56,966 nt of DNA from Anaerolineales bacterium. GTDB taxonomy: Bacteria; Chloroflexota; Anaerolineae; Anaerolineales; E44-bin32. The position numbers were made by a program, and so were the translations under genes. This document shows, in pieces, positions 7,740 through 16,392 of this stretch; within the stretch, counting starts at the first letter, position 1; each line of letters opens with the position of its first letter. The notes under the pieces were generated by a model. The model was not told the DNA's origin. It did not search any database and saw only the letters and a program-made list of their open reading frames with translations. The stretch lies in contig JAHFAU010000001.1 of NCBI GenBank assembly GCA_023250385.1, positions 1 through 56,966 of the forward strand, written 5' to 3'.

Positions 7740-8438
7740 CTAGTCGTCGGCCAGGAAGCGGTAGCCTACTCCGGGCTCGGTCAAGACGTACTGCGGGCGC
7801 TCGGGATCCGGCTCGAGTTTCTTCCGGAGCTGGCGGACATACACCCGCAGGTACTCCACGTGGTCGGCCTCCGTCGGGCCCCAGACCGAAGTCAGGATTC
7901 CGCGATGGGTAAGCACCCGCCCGGCGTTCGCGGCCAGATAGGCCAGCAGGCGAAATTCGGTTGCAGTGAGTTCGACCTCCTCGCCGTCCCGCCGAACGGA
8001 ATGCTGCGCCAGATCGATTCGGATCGGCCCGGCGGTCACACTAGCTTCGCCGAGGCTTCCCAGCAGGCGGGCGTCGTGCCGGAGCGCGACTCGGATCCGC
8101 GCCAGCAGCTCCTCGATGCTGAATGGCTTGGTCAAGTAGTCGTCGGCACCCTTGTCGAGCGCTTCAACCTTGTCGGCATCTCTCTCCCGGACCGAGAGCA
8201 CGATGATCGGGATTTGAGTCCACTCTCGCAGTCGCTCGATCACCGTCACGCCGTCCAGGTCCGGGAGCCCGAGGTCGAGGATGATCACGTCTGGGGGATC
8301 GGCGGCCGCCCGGGCCAGGCCTTCCTCCCCTCGGGTCGCGGTGGTTACCTCGAAACGTTTCTCGCCCAAGATCGTCCGCAGGGCGCGCAGAATCTGAGGT
8401 TCGTCATCAATGACCAGGACTCGGGGCCGGCTCGTCAT
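7740..8438 (-). CDS. KdpE-like response regulator (OmpR family)
   Basis: A 232-residue regulator. The receiver domain (1-120) has the acidic pair DDE at 11-13, the phospho-acceptor D55 in VIILDLGLPDLDG and the lysine in LTKPFS. The C-terminal winged helix (about 135-230) has ELTATEFRLLAYLAANAG and YVRQLRKKLEPDPERP, close to KdpE. The ATG at 8438 overlaps the kinase stop (ATGA), giving translational coupling; an in-frame start 16 codons upstream is inside the kinase and less likely. It probably controls potassium or osmotic genes, perhaps the KimA-like neighbours. The terminator lies just downstream. Confidence 0.88.
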   Translation of the reverse strand: MTSRPRVLVIDDEPQILRALRTILGEKRFEVTTATRGEEGLARAAADPPDVIILDLGLPDLDGVTVIERLREWTQIPIIVLSVRERDADKVEALDKGADDYLTKPFSIEELLARIRVALRHDARLLGSLGEASVTAGPIRIDLAQHSVRRDGEEVELTATEFRLLAYLAANAGRVLTHRGILTSVWGPTEADHVEYLRVYVRQLRKKLEPDPERPQYVLTEPGVGYRFLADD

Positions 8439-9907
8439 TGGGGTTCGGCTTCCGGCGGCAGACTGGGAGGCGGGCTCCCATCCCAAGTCAGTGGCAGGGT
8501 GAACTTGAAGGCGAGTCCGACGGGCAGGTTTTCGGCCCAGATGCGACCCCCATGGGCCTCCAAAATCCCTTTGCAGATAGAAAGCCCCAATCCGGTTCCC
8601 GTCACTCGATCGGCGGCGGTGATCCGGTAGAACTTGTCGAAAATGCGGGCCAGGTCCTGCTCTGGTACGGTCGGACCTTGATTGCTGACTTCAACCAGTA
8701 GTAAGCCGGATCCGTTCGGCCGGGCCTGGACTCGGATCAGGGTGTGGGGGGGCGCGTACTTAAGGCAGTTGCTGATCAGGTTGGTGAAAACTTGCTCGAT
8801 TTGGACGTAGTCGACCGGGACCAGCGGCAGATCCTCCGGTACAGCAATCTCCAGCTGGTGTTGGCCGGTCAGCGGCCGCATCCGCTCGACCACCCCACCG
8901 ACAATTTCCTGGAGCAGGTTCCATTGCCGGCTCGGCCGCAGTGCGCCGGCCTCGATCCGCGACATATCGAGCAGATTCCCCACCAGCCGGTTGAGCTGAT
9001 CGGCCTCATCGTCGATCGCACCGAGCAGCTCTGCCCGGGCGGCCGAATCCCATCCGACCTCGCCGCTGCGGAGGCTGGTTGCGGCGGCCTTGATCGTGGC
9101 CAGTGGAGTGCGCAGCTCGTGCGAGACGGAGGATAAGATTGCCGACTTCAGACGGTCGCTCTCTTCCAACACTCGCGCTCGCTGCTCGGCCTCGGCCAAC
9201 CTGGCCCGCTCCAGGGCGAGCGCCCCCTGGCTGGCGAAGGTGCGCAGCAACCGGTCTTCGGAGTCTGAGAGCGGGGCCGAATCCCGCCATAGGCGAATCT
9301 CCCCAAGTTGCCCCCGCGCGGTCTGCAAAACCGCGGCCCGGGTGGGTGCCGCGGATGCACCTGGCCCCTCCTGGGGGAGCCGGACCGTGGAAAAGGGGAA
9401 AGCCTCGTCACCGCCCGCCGCTAGCTCCACTCGATCGGCCTGGAACGTGCTCTTGACCAGCTCGGACAGAGTTCGGCCAAGCGCTTGGACGTCTAGCAGG
9501 CCGGCCAACGCCGTGCTGAGCTCGTAAAGACGAGTGGCCTCCCGCTCCCGGGCCCTGGCCGCGGCCAGCCCAGCCTGGGCACGGCCCACCAATTGGCTGA
9601 TGGCGACCGCCACGACCAGGAAAACTAGGAGAACCAACGTGTCCTCGGTGCGGTGGACGACCAGGGTGAGCCTCGGCTCGATGAAGAAGTAGTTGAAGGC
9701 CAGGAAGGCCCAGACCGCGGTCAGTACTCCGGGGCCCAAACCCCAGAAGGCAGTGCTGAGGCCGACCGGCAGCAGGTATAGCAGAGCCATCAACGGAGTT
9801 CCGAGGCTGGCGCGCCACAGGTAGAGCAGCGCGGTTGTCAACCCGATAGTCAGGGTTGCGAAGATATAGCGTGTAGCCACTCGAGCAGTAAGGGAAATGA
9901 CGGGCAT
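8435..9907 (-). CDS. KdpD-like sensor histidine kinase lacking the N-terminal KdpD/USP domains
   Basis: About 490 residues, against ~900 for full KdpD. It opens directly with the four-helix DUF4118 membrane region (RYIFATLTIGLTTALLYLW onward), then a GAF-like segment, the H-box SSVSHELRTPLATIKAAATS, the N-box NLISNCLKYAP and the G-box TGTGLGLSICKGILEAHGG. The ATP-binding KdpD domain and universal stress domain that sense K+ in KdpD are absent. A TATAAT at 9932-9927 overlaps the upstream ATG at 9928, so the ATG at 9907 is preferred. It is coupled to the kdpE-like gene by ATGA. Confidence 0.85.
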   Translation of the reverse strand: MPVISLTARVATRYIFATLTIGLTTALLYLWRASLGTPLMALLYLLPVGLSTAFWGLGPGVLTAVWAFLAFNYFFIEPRLTLVVHRTEDTLVLLVFLVVAVAISQLVGRAQAGLAAARAREREATRLYELSTALAGLLDVQALGRTLSELVKSTFQADRVELAAGGDEAFPFSTVRLPQEGPGASAAPTRAAVLQTARGQLGEIRLWRDSAPLSDSEDRLLRTFASQGALALERARLAEAEQRARVLEESDRLKSAILSSVSHELRTPLATIKAAATSLRSGEVGWDSAARAELLGAIDDEADQLNRLVGNLLDMSRIEAGALRPSRQWNLLQEIVGGVVERMRPLTGQHQLEIAVPEDLPLVPVDYVQIEQVFTNLISNCLKYAPPHTLIRVQARPNGSGLLLVEVSNQGPTVPEQDLARIFDKFYRITAADRVTGTGLGLSICKGILEAHGGRIWAENLPVGLAFKFTLPLTWDGSPPPSLPPEAEPQ

Positions 9908-9926
9908 CCGGAGGCCTGCGAATTCC

Positions 9927-9932
9927 ATTATA
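9927..9932 (-). promoter_or_regulatory. -10 element of the kdpDE-like operon
   Basis: TATAAT on the minus strand, 19 bases before the ATG at 9907. It overlaps the alternative start ATG at 9928, which would then lie upstream of the transcript start. No good -35 is visible. Confidence 0.4.
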
Positions 9933-10029
9933 TGCGTCGGCTGACGCTCGACAGCCGATCCGGACGCGGCTATTATCGAATGGGAGACTGTGGGCGGTCG
10001 TCTCCTAGGGTTCCGTGAGGAGTTGAGCC

Positions 10030-10614
10030 ATGACTACATCCAATAGCTCCGAACGCCGGGTGGCTGGCATCAGTGACCAGGCCGTCCTGGCGAAGACCGG
10101 CAAGACTTGGTCGGAGTGGATTGCAGCGCTGGACAAAGCAGGGGCGGCCTCCATGGACCATCCGGCCATCGCCAAGTACCTATCCAGCGAACTTCAGGTC
10201 CCCGACTGGTGGTCTCAGATGGTGACGGTCGGTTACGAGCAAGCGCGGGGGCGGAGGCAAGTTCACGAAACTGCCCGAGGATTCCAAATTACTCGGTCCA
10301 AGACCATCAACGTTTCAGCCGCCCGGGCTTTCAAGGCCTGGAGTGATGCGACCGTTCGCCGCCGCTGGCTGCCGGATCCGGGCCTGACGGTCCGGAAAGC
10401 CACCCGGAACAAATCGCTGCGGATCACTTGGACAGACGACAATTCCAACTTGTCGGTCGATCTCTATCCCAAAGGGGACGCAAAGATTCAAGTGGCGGTC
10501 GAGCACTCGGGACTCAAAGATGCCAGGCAGGCCGAGCGGATGAAACAGTTCTGGTCCGCTGCGCTCAGCAAGTTGAAAACTCAGCTCGAGGACCGCCGGC
10601 CCGCCACCCGCTAA
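10030..10614 (+). CDS. DUF4287 / SRPBCC-fold protein
   Basis: A 194-residue soluble protein. Residues ~20-85 (ISDQAVLAKTGKTWSEWIAA, then WWSQMVTVGYEQARGRR) match the DUF4287 module. Residues ~90-185 look like a START/AHSA1-type SRPBCC domain (TINVSAARAFKAWSD to RMKQFWSAALSKL), a hydrophobic ligand pocket fold. The combination is common in soil bacteria; the ligand is unknown. AGGAG lies 7-11 bases before the ATG. It is followed 30 bp later by the TfoX-like gene, which often accompanies such proteins. Confidence 0.8.
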   Translation: MTTSNSSERRVAGISDQAVLAKTGKTWSEWIAALDKAGAASMDHPAIAKYLSSELQVPDWWSQMVTVGYEQARGRRQVHETARGFQITRSKTINVSAARAFKAWSDATVRRRWLPDPGLTVRKATRNKSLRITWTDDNSNLSVDLYPKGDAKIQVAVEHSGLKDARQAERMKQFWSAALSKLKTQLEDRRPATR

Positions 10615-10644
10615 TTGCGGCCGGCAGCTCCCTGCGAGGGTAGC

Positions 10645-10974
10645 ATGGCGTACGACAAGCCACTAGCCGAGCGAATCCGCAAAGCGATCGCCAAACAGCC
10701 GAAACTAACCGAACGGGAGATGTTCGGCGGGATCGGTTTCATGCTGCGAGGGAACATGGCCTGCGGCGTCATCGGCGATGAGCTGATGGTGCGCATAGCC
10801 AAGCAGGAGACCGAAGCGGCCCTGGAGGAGCCTGGGGCTCGAATATTCGACTTCTCGGGTCGGCCGTCGCCGGGTTGGATCCTGGTGAATCAGAGCGTAC
10901 TTACGAAACCTGCGGAACTACGGGCCTGGATCAAGCGGGGCGTGGAGTACGCGCTGAGCCTGCCTGCCAAATGA
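10645..10974 (+). CDS. TfoX/Sxy N-terminal domain protein
   Basis: A 109-residue protein starting MAYDKPLAERIRKAIAK, with REMFGGIGFMLRGNMACGV and the closing IKRGVEYALSLPAK typical of stand-alone TfoX-N domains. In Haemophilus and Escherichia, Sxy/TfoX activates competence genes together with Crp; stand-alone N-domains such as this one have no proven role. ATG 10645 has GAGGG upstream and gives the family's usual length. Confidence 0.85.
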   Translation: MAYDKPLAERIRKAIAKQPKLTEREMFGGIGFMLRGNMACGVIGDELMVRIAKQETEAALEEPGARIFDFSGRPSPGWILVNQSVLTKPAELRAWIKRGVEYALSLPAK

Positions 10975-10993
10975 GCAATCGGAGCTGACCCGC

Positions 10994-11866
10994 GTGGGTG
11001 ACCTCGACCGTGCGCTGCTTTCCTTGGCCGGCCTCTCCGTGGGCGACGCGTTCGGGGAGCAGTTCTTCAAGCTGCCTTGGGACGCGATCCGCGAGCGCCG
11101 GCTGCCCAACGGCCCTTGGCCGTGGACAGACGACACGGCCATGGCGCTCTCGATCGTGGAGGTATTGAGAGAACATCGGGCTATTGAGCAGGATGCCCTG
11201 GCCGCGCGCTTCGCCGAGCGCTTTCGGCAAGATCCCCAGCGCGGTTACGGCGGCGGAGCTGTCCGGCTGCTCTTGCAAGTTGCCGACGGCGCGAGTTGGG
11301 AAGAGCAAGCGCCGCGCCTGTTCAATGGCGGATCGTACGGCAACGGTGCCGCGATGCGCGCCGGGCCGATCGGCGGCTATTTCTGGGGAGATCCAGAGCG
11401 CGCCGCACAGGAGGCCCAAAGGTCTGCGGTCGTCACTCACGCCCACTTAGAAGGTCAGGCCGGCGCGATTGCGGTCGCAGCTGCGGCCGCCATGGCCCCC
11501 TTCAAGTTGGCTCTCTCGAGCATCGATTTCCTTTCGCAGGTGATTGCCCTCCTACCGCAGACCCAGACGAAAGAGAAAATCGAAGAGGCCCGCAAGATCG
11601 GGCCCGATGAGCACGGTCGAGCGGTCAGCACGCTCGGGACCGGCGCTGAGGTCGCGGCCTTCGACACGGTCCCGTTCTGCCTCTGGGTGGCGGCCAACCA
11701 CGGATTCGATTTCGAAGCGGCCTTGTGGACGACGGTCGCCGGCGGCGGCGACCGAGATACGACCTGCGCGATCGTCGGGAGCATCGTTGGATTATCGGCA
11801 GACATCCCGGAGGACTGGATCCGCGCCCGCGAAGCCCTGCCCGCTGAACTTGAGCTGATGGCTTAA
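10994..11866 (+). CDS. ADP-ribosylglycohydrolase family protein
   Basis: A 290-residue all-helical hydrolase. The metal-binding motifs of the DraG/ARH family are present: WTDDTAMALSIVEVL near residue 40, and GGGDRDTTCAIVGSIVGL near 250, which supplies the paired aspartates and threonine for two Mg ions. The N-terminal SLAGLSVGDAFGEQFF is also diagnostic. The family removes ADP-ribose from proteins or small molecules; the target here is unknown. Starts with GTG at 10994, 19 bases after the TfoX gene, so probably in the same transcript. Confidence 0.88.
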   Translation: MGDLDRALLSLAGLSVGDAFGEQFFKLPWDAIRERRLPNGPWPWTDDTAMALSIVEVLREHRAIEQDALAARFAERFRQDPQRGYGGGAVRLLLQVADGASWEEQAPRLFNGGSYGNGAAMRAGPIGGYFWGDPERAAQEAQRSAVVTHAHLEGQAGAIAVAAAAAMAPFKLALSSIDFLSQVIALLPQTQTKEKIEEARKIGPDEHGRAVSTLGTGAEVAAFDTVPFCLWVAANHGFDFEAALWTTVAGGGDRDTTCAIVGSIVGLSADIPEDWIRAREALPAELELMA

Positions 11867-11965
11867 TCATTCGGAAAGCTTGGTCGAGTAGAATCGGCCC
11901 GCGACCGCACTGGCCAAGGCCTGGCGGGCCGCGCTTTCAATCCCAAGAACGGAGGCAAGTGAGAG

Positions 11966-12550
11966 ATGACGAGCCACGAGGTCGAGCCGGCGGTCAAGCA
12001 GCTCGAGACGGCGACCCTGGGTGGAGGCTGTTTCTGGTGCTTTGAACCGGTGTTCGAGGCGCTAACCGGCGTGCACAAGGTAACCGTCGGGTACGCCGGG
12101 GGGAGCCTGCCCGAGCCGTCCTACCACCAGGTCGGCAGTGGATCGACCGGTCACGCCGAAGTGGTCCAGATTGAGTTCGACCCGCAGGAGATCAGCTACC
12201 GGGAAATCCTGGAGGCCTTTTTCTCGGTGCACGACCCGACAACCCCGAATCGTCAAGGGGCGGACTTCGGAACGCAATACCGATCGCTCATTCTATATCA
12301 CAGCCCCGATCAGCAGACGACCGCCGAGGCGCTGATCCGTGAATTCAAGGCTGAAGGGATATGGGATTCGCCGATCGTGACTCAGGTCCAGCCTTATCGG
12401 GCCTTCTACCTCGGCGAAGACTATCATCAGGATTACTACGAGAAGAATCCTTCAGCCGGATACTGCCGGGTCGTGATCGAGCCGAAGCTGGCCAAGTTCC
12501 GCAAGCGCTTCGCCCAGAAACTCAAGACCGAGCCGACGCCGGCCGGGTAG
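11966..12550 (+). CDS. msrA: Peptide methionine sulfoxide reductase A
   Basis: A 194-residue cytoplasmic enzyme that reduces methionine-S-sulfoxide in oxidised proteins. The active-site motif GGGCFWCFEPVFEALTGV holds the catalytic cysteine near residue 20, followed by VTVGYAGG and, later, GTQYRSLILYHSPDQQ and YHQDYYEKNP. Length is normal for MsrA without an MsrB fusion. GGAGG lies about 10 bases before the ATG. The aminotransferase gene begins eight bases after the stop. Confidence 0.95.
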   Translation: MTSHEVEPAVKQLETATLGGGCFWCFEPVFEALTGVHKVTVGYAGGSLPEPSYHQVGSGSTGHAEVVQIEFDPQEISYREILEAFFSVHDPTTPNRQGADFGTQYRSLILYHSPDQQTTAEALIREFKAEGIWDSPIVTQVQPYRAFYLGEDYHQDYYEKNPSAGYCRVVIEPKLAKFRKRFAQKLKTEPTPAG

Positions 12551-12557
12551 ACCCGCC

Positions 12558-13895
12558 ATGAATCACGACGAGCTCGTCCGGCGGAACAAGGCCCACACCC
12601 TGACGAGCTGGACCGCTCAAGACGACTGGAACCCCCTCAGCATGGTGAAGGCCGAGGGGGTTTATTTTTGGGACGCCGACGGGAAGCGTTACCTCGATTG
12701 GTCTTCCCAGCTCTTCAACGTAAACATCGGGCATGCCAACCCGCATGTGATCCAGGCGATCCAAGACCAGGTGGCGCGGCTGTCTTACGCCTATCCCGGG
12801 ATTGCCACCGAGCCGCGGGCGGTGTTGGGAGAGATGCTGGCCGAGATCACCCCACCCGGGCTCGAAAGGACCTTTTTCACGCTGGGTGGCGCGGATGCCA
12901 TCGAAACCGCGATGAAGATGGCCCGCCAGTTCACCGGCCGTCAGAAAGTGGTCACCCGCTACCGGGCCTTCCATGGGGCGACTTTTGGCGCGATGAGCGC
13001 GGGTGGCGACCCGCGCCGGCTAGCCAATGAGCCCGGGGTCCCATGGATCGTGCGGGTACACGATCCCTACCCCTATCGCAGCCCGCTTTATCGTGGCCGG
13101 ACGGCCGAGGAGGGCGATCAGGCATTGGTGGATCAGGTCGCCGAAACCCTCGACTTTGAAGGCCCGCAGAACATTGCTGCTATTCTGCTGGAAGGCTACA
13201 GCGGCTCGAGCGGCGTGATTCAGGGTGGGGAGGTCTTCTGGAACGGAATCCAATCGTTGTGCCGGCAGCATGGGATCTTGTTGATCATCGATGAGGTGTT
13301 GAGCGGATTCGGCAGGACCGGTGAGTGGTTTGGGATCAACCATTACCCGAACGTTGAGCCGGACATGCTGGTGCTGGCCAAGGGGCTCACCAGCGGCTAC
13401 GTACCGTTGGGCGCAGTAGTTGTCAGCGAGGAAATCAGCGCATACTTCGACCGGCACACTCTGTGGACCGGGCTGACCTACAGTGCCCATCCGGTCGGCT
13501 GCGCGGCAGGGATCGCCAATCTCGAGGTTTATCGGACTGAGAATCTGATCACGCGGGCCAGACAGTCCGGCAAGCTGCTGCACGCCGGATTGGTCGATCT
13601 TGCCGAACGGCATCCGAGCGTCGGCGATGTGCGGGGCATCGGGCTGCTGCAACTGCTCGAGCTGGTGGCAAGTCGCGAGAGCCGTGAACCGTTGAGCGCT
13701 TTCAACCAGCCCTTGAGCGAGCCGATGAAGGCGTTGGCGGCCTCGCTGCGGGCCCAGGGCCTGAGCACCTTCGTTCGCTGGAACATGATCTTCTGCACCC
13801 CGCCGCTGATCATTGACGAGCCGCAGCTGCGGGACGGGATCAAGATCCTGGATGAGGCCCTGGCGATCGCCGACAGTTATGCTGCGGAGGCCTAG
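12558..13895 (+). CDS. Class III pyridoxal-phosphate aminotransferase
   Basis: A 445-residue fold-type I aminotransferase of the omega group. Visible signatures are the FTLGGADAIETAMKMARQ phosphate-binding region, FHGATFGAMSAGGD, LLIIDEVLSGFGRTGEWFG with the cofactor-binding aspartate, and LAKGLTSGYVPLGAVVVS with the Schiff-base lysine. The overall style resembles taurine- or beta-alanine-pyruvate aminotransferases. The amino donor cannot be assigned. It follows msrA closely. A terminator-like hairpin sits inside the first 35 codons (12630-12669). Confidence 0.88.
   Translation: MNHDELVRRNKAHTLTSWTAQDDWNPLSMVKAEGVYFWDADGKRYLDWSSQLFNVNIGHANPHVIQAIQDQVARLSYAYPGIATEPRAVLGEMLAEITPPGLERTFFTLGGADAIETAMKMARQFTGRQKVVTRYRAFHGATFGAMSAGGDPRRLANEPGVPWIVRVHDPYPYRSPLYRGRTAEEGDQALVDQVAETLDFEGPQNIAAILLEGYSGSSGVIQGGEVFWNGIQSLCRQHGILLIIDEVLSGFGRTGEWFGINHYPNVEPDMLVLAKGLTSGYVPLGAVVVSEEISAYFDRHTLWTGLTYSAHPVGCAAGIANLEVYRTENLITRARQSGKLLHAGLVDLAERHPSVGDVRGIGLLQLLELVASRESREPLSAFNQPLSEPMKALAASLRAQGLSTFVRWNMIFCTPPLIIDEPQLRDGIKILDEALAIADSYAAEA
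12630..12669 (+). promoter_or_regulatory. Terminator-like hairpin inside the aminotransferase coding region
   Basis: AACCCCCTC at 12630-12638 and GAGGGGGTT at 12654-12662 are perfectly complementary over 9 bp around a 15-base loop and are followed by TATTTTT. This looks like an intrinsic terminator placed near codons 25-37. It could act as an attenuator when ribosomes lag, or be chance. Confidence 0.35.
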
Positions 13896-13982
13896 CTGCA
13901 GGACCTCGGCACGGCCAAAGCCTACATTTAAGGATCAGAGGTCGGCCAACTCGCGTATAGTTTGATTCGGGAGAGAAGCAAA

Positions 13983-14768
13983 GTGGCTCAAGCACACACA
14001 ATCTCGACCTTAAAGGAGACGTTCGGCTTTCCGTTCCGCAGCCCGGATTGGCAGGGCCGCTTCTTGGTGGGATCCGCGCTGCTGATCTTGAGTTTTGTAA
14101 TTCCGTTCCTGCCGGCAATCTTTGTCTACGGCTACGTTCTGGGCATCATGCGCCAGGCGATCGAGGGTCGCCCGCTTAGCCTGCCAGCCTGGGAGGATTG
14201 GGGTCGGTTCTGGAAGGATGGCTGGCGAGTATTCCTGGTCGGATTGGTGTTCGTGGCGCCCGGGGTAGCGCTGCTGTGCGGTGGGACCGCGTTGTACTTC
14301 GTGGGGTCCGTTAGTTTGCCGTTATTGGGGACCTCGGGTGGTGACCTCGGTGGGGCCGCGGTAGCCTTGTTCCTCCTCAGTTTTGCCATCTTCTTCCTGT
14401 CCCTCTTCGCCGGTTCACTGCTGGCGGTCTTAGGCGCGATTCCGTTCCCATTCGCCGCCGCGCATCTGGCCGCCCAGGACAGCCTGGGCGCTGCGTTCCA
14501 CACTGGCGAGTGGTGGCCTGCACTCCGCAGATCCAAAGTGGAATACTTCGTCGCCTGGGTGATCGTATTTGGCCTGTTCGGTATCGCCTATCTGGCGACC
14601 CTGTTGGCCTATTACTCCCTTGTCCTCTGCCTTCTCGTCCCGGTGCTCGCCGCACCGTTGGGATTCTATGCTTCACTGGTGGCCGGAGCGCTCTTCGGAG
14701 AGACGTACCGGGAAGGGATGACAACCCGGTCCAGCCGGCGGAAGGTGGCAGCGAAAAAAGCCCGATGA
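13983..14768 (+). CDS. DUF4013 membrane protein
   Basis: About 261 residues with six hydrophobic segments. The early segments (GSALLILSFVIPFLPAIFVYGYVLG) and the amphipathic stretch RPLSLPAWEDWGRFWKDG are typical of DUF4013 integral membrane proteins of unknown role. A basic tail ends in AAKKAR. GTG 13983 with GGGAGAG upstream is preferred over an in-frame ATT/ATG-like start 7 codons earlier that would overlap that site. The stop overlaps the next start (ATGA). Confidence 0.7.
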   Translation: MAQAHTISTLKETFGFPFRSPDWQGRFLVGSALLILSFVIPFLPAIFVYGYVLGIMRQAIEGRPLSLPAWEDWGRFWKDGWRVFLVGLVFVAPGVALLCGGTALYFVGSVSLPLLGTSGGDLGGAAVALFLLSFAIFFLSLFAGSLLAVLGAIPFPFAAAHLAAQDSLGAAFHTGEWWPALRRSKVEYFVAWVIVFGLFGIAYLATLLAYYSLVLCLLVPVLAAPLGFYASLVAGALFGETYREGMTTRSSRRKVAAKKAR

Positions 14769-15211
14769 GCCTCAGCGCCCGCCAACAGCTCGTCCAGAAA
14801 GTGACCCCGGAGCTCTACGATCGGGTGCGCACGCTGTGGATCCAACACTCCAAGGCCGAGGACGGGCGTGATCTGGACGGGCTGATCGCTACGCTGACCG
14901 AAGACTGCCTTTACGAGATTGTGCCCACCGGCCAGCTTTGGGAAGGGCATGTCGGGGCTCGCCAGTTCTACAGTGAATTCCTGGGGGCTTTTCCGGATGT
15001 CAAATTCGACCTCAAAGACATCGTCATCGGGCCGCAAGGCGTCATCGAGATCGCCCGGTTAACCGGGACCCATAGCGGCCCGTGGGCCGGCAGGGAGCCG
15101 ACCGGCCAGCGACTCTCGTTTCCTATCGTGATCCACTTCCCCTGGGATCCGTCAGCGGAGCGATTCGCCGGGGAAAATATCTTCTTCGACACCGGCCAGC
15201 TCACCGGCTGA
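14765..15211 (+). CDS. SnoaL-like / NTF2-fold protein
   Basis: A 148-residue protein of the NTF2-like fold: WIQHSKAEDGRDLDGLIATL, then GARQFYSEFLGAFPDVKFDL and TGQRLSFPIVIHF, the usual layout of SnoaL-type ester cyclase relatives. The catalytic identity is unknown. ATG 14765 overlaps the DUF4013 stop by four bases; the frame is open far upstream, but that part is antisense-like sequence over the DUF4013 gene and is not used. Confidence 0.75.
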   Translation: MSLSARQQLVQKVTPELYDRVRTLWIQHSKAEDGRDLDGLIATLTEDCLYEIVPTGQLWEGHVGARQFYSEFLGAFPDVKFDLKDIVIGPQGVIEIARLTGTHSGPWAGREPTGQRLSFPIVIHFPWDPSAERFAGENIFFDTGQLTG

Positions 15212-15253
15212 CTCGGATTGCCCCGGCGAGGGGGGACCAGAGACCGAAGGGTG

Positions 15254-16156
15254 TCAACTGGACGCCGGCGCGGCCCTGGCGGCCGGTCGCCGACCCGTAA
15301 GCGCGAGCGCATTGCCGATGATGACCAGCCCAGCCCCCAAGAGCGCGATCCATTCCCAGCGCAAACCTTCGAAAACAGTGGAGAGGGCCAGCGCCACGAT
15401 TGGAAAAACCACCGCGATGTAAGCCGCCCGGTCTGGTCCGATTCGACCCAGCAGGGTCAGGTAGCTGCCGAAGGCTACGACCGAGCCGAATGCGGCCAAG
15501 TAAAGTAAGGAAGCGATGTACCCGAAGCTCGGCACGAATGACAGCCGGGCCCCGCGGGCCAGTGCCACCAGTAAGGTAAGCAGGGCGCCATAGGCCATCC
15601 CGTAGGCGTTGCTCTGCACGACGGGGAGGGAGTTTCGCTGGTTGCGGGCCGCGACGATATTCCCAAATGAAGCGATGGTGGTTCCGGCAACCGCCCAGGC
15701 CAGCCCGAGCACCCGCTCTTCGGAGAGGTTGAGCCCTGACAATTGGGGCCGGAAAACCAGCGCCAGGCCGGCAATCCCAATCGCGCCGCCGACTAGCACC
15801 CGCGGGCGGATCGGATTTCCGAGGAAGAGCGCCGAGAGGAAGACGTTGAAAACAACGATCAATGAGAAGACGACCGCCACCAGTCCGCTGCTCAGGTAAA
15901 GCTCCGCAAGATAGACCGCGATGTAGTTTAGGGAGAACAACGTCAGCCCCTGGAGGGCCATGAAGAAGTGCTGACGCGGGCTGAACCGCAGCGGCAGCCG
16001 CCGAAACAGGCTGAACGCCAGCAGCAGGGCGGCCGCCAAGGAGAAGCGGTAGGCCACCGAGACCCCCGGGTCGACCACGCCCAGCTGGAATTTGATCCCC
16101 AGCCAGGTGGAACCCCAGATGAGACACGTCAAGATGTATAGTCCGGCGTTCTGCAT
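15254..16156 (-). CDS. EamA/DMT-family transporter
   Basis: About 300 residues with ten predicted membrane helices in two EamA repeats. The N-terminal CLIWGSTWLGIKFQLG and the C-terminal helices with GLVIIGNALALTGRR are characteristic of the drug/metabolite transporter superfamily, which usually exports metabolites. The substrate is unknown. ATG 16156 is chosen because AGGTGAGG stands about nine bases upstream; a start at 16183 would contain that site. Confidence 0.88.
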   Translation of the reverse strand: MQNAGLYILTCLIWGSTWLGIKFQLGVVDPGVSVAYRFSLAAALLLAFSLFRRLPLRFSPRQHFFMALQGLTLFSLNYIAVYLAELYLSSGLVAVVFSLIVVFNVFLSALFLGNPIRPRVLVGGAIGIAGLALVFRPQLSGLNLSEERVLGLAWAVAGTTIASFGNIVAARNQRNSLPVVQSNAYGMAYGALLTLLVALARGARLSFVPSFGYIASLLYLAAFGSVVAFGSYLTLLGRIGPDRAAYIAVVFPIVALALSTVFEGLRWEWIALLGAGLVIIGNALALTGRRPAARAAPASS

Positions 16157-16392
16157 CTGAACCAACCTCACCTTTCCCCGCAAATCCGGCGGGCCCGGCG
16201 TGGGGGGGCTCGGCCAAGACGCCCCGATCTGGCCTGAATTCGCAATCTTACCCGCTCCAGACCGCTTAATGAGACTCTCGCGGCCGCCGGACGTGAATTC
16301 GGGGAATGGTCGCTTGTCCGGCGGGGGACATCTTCACTATTGAGCGGATCTGCTGGATGGTGAAATAATGCCGGGGCGCATAGGAGACCCGA

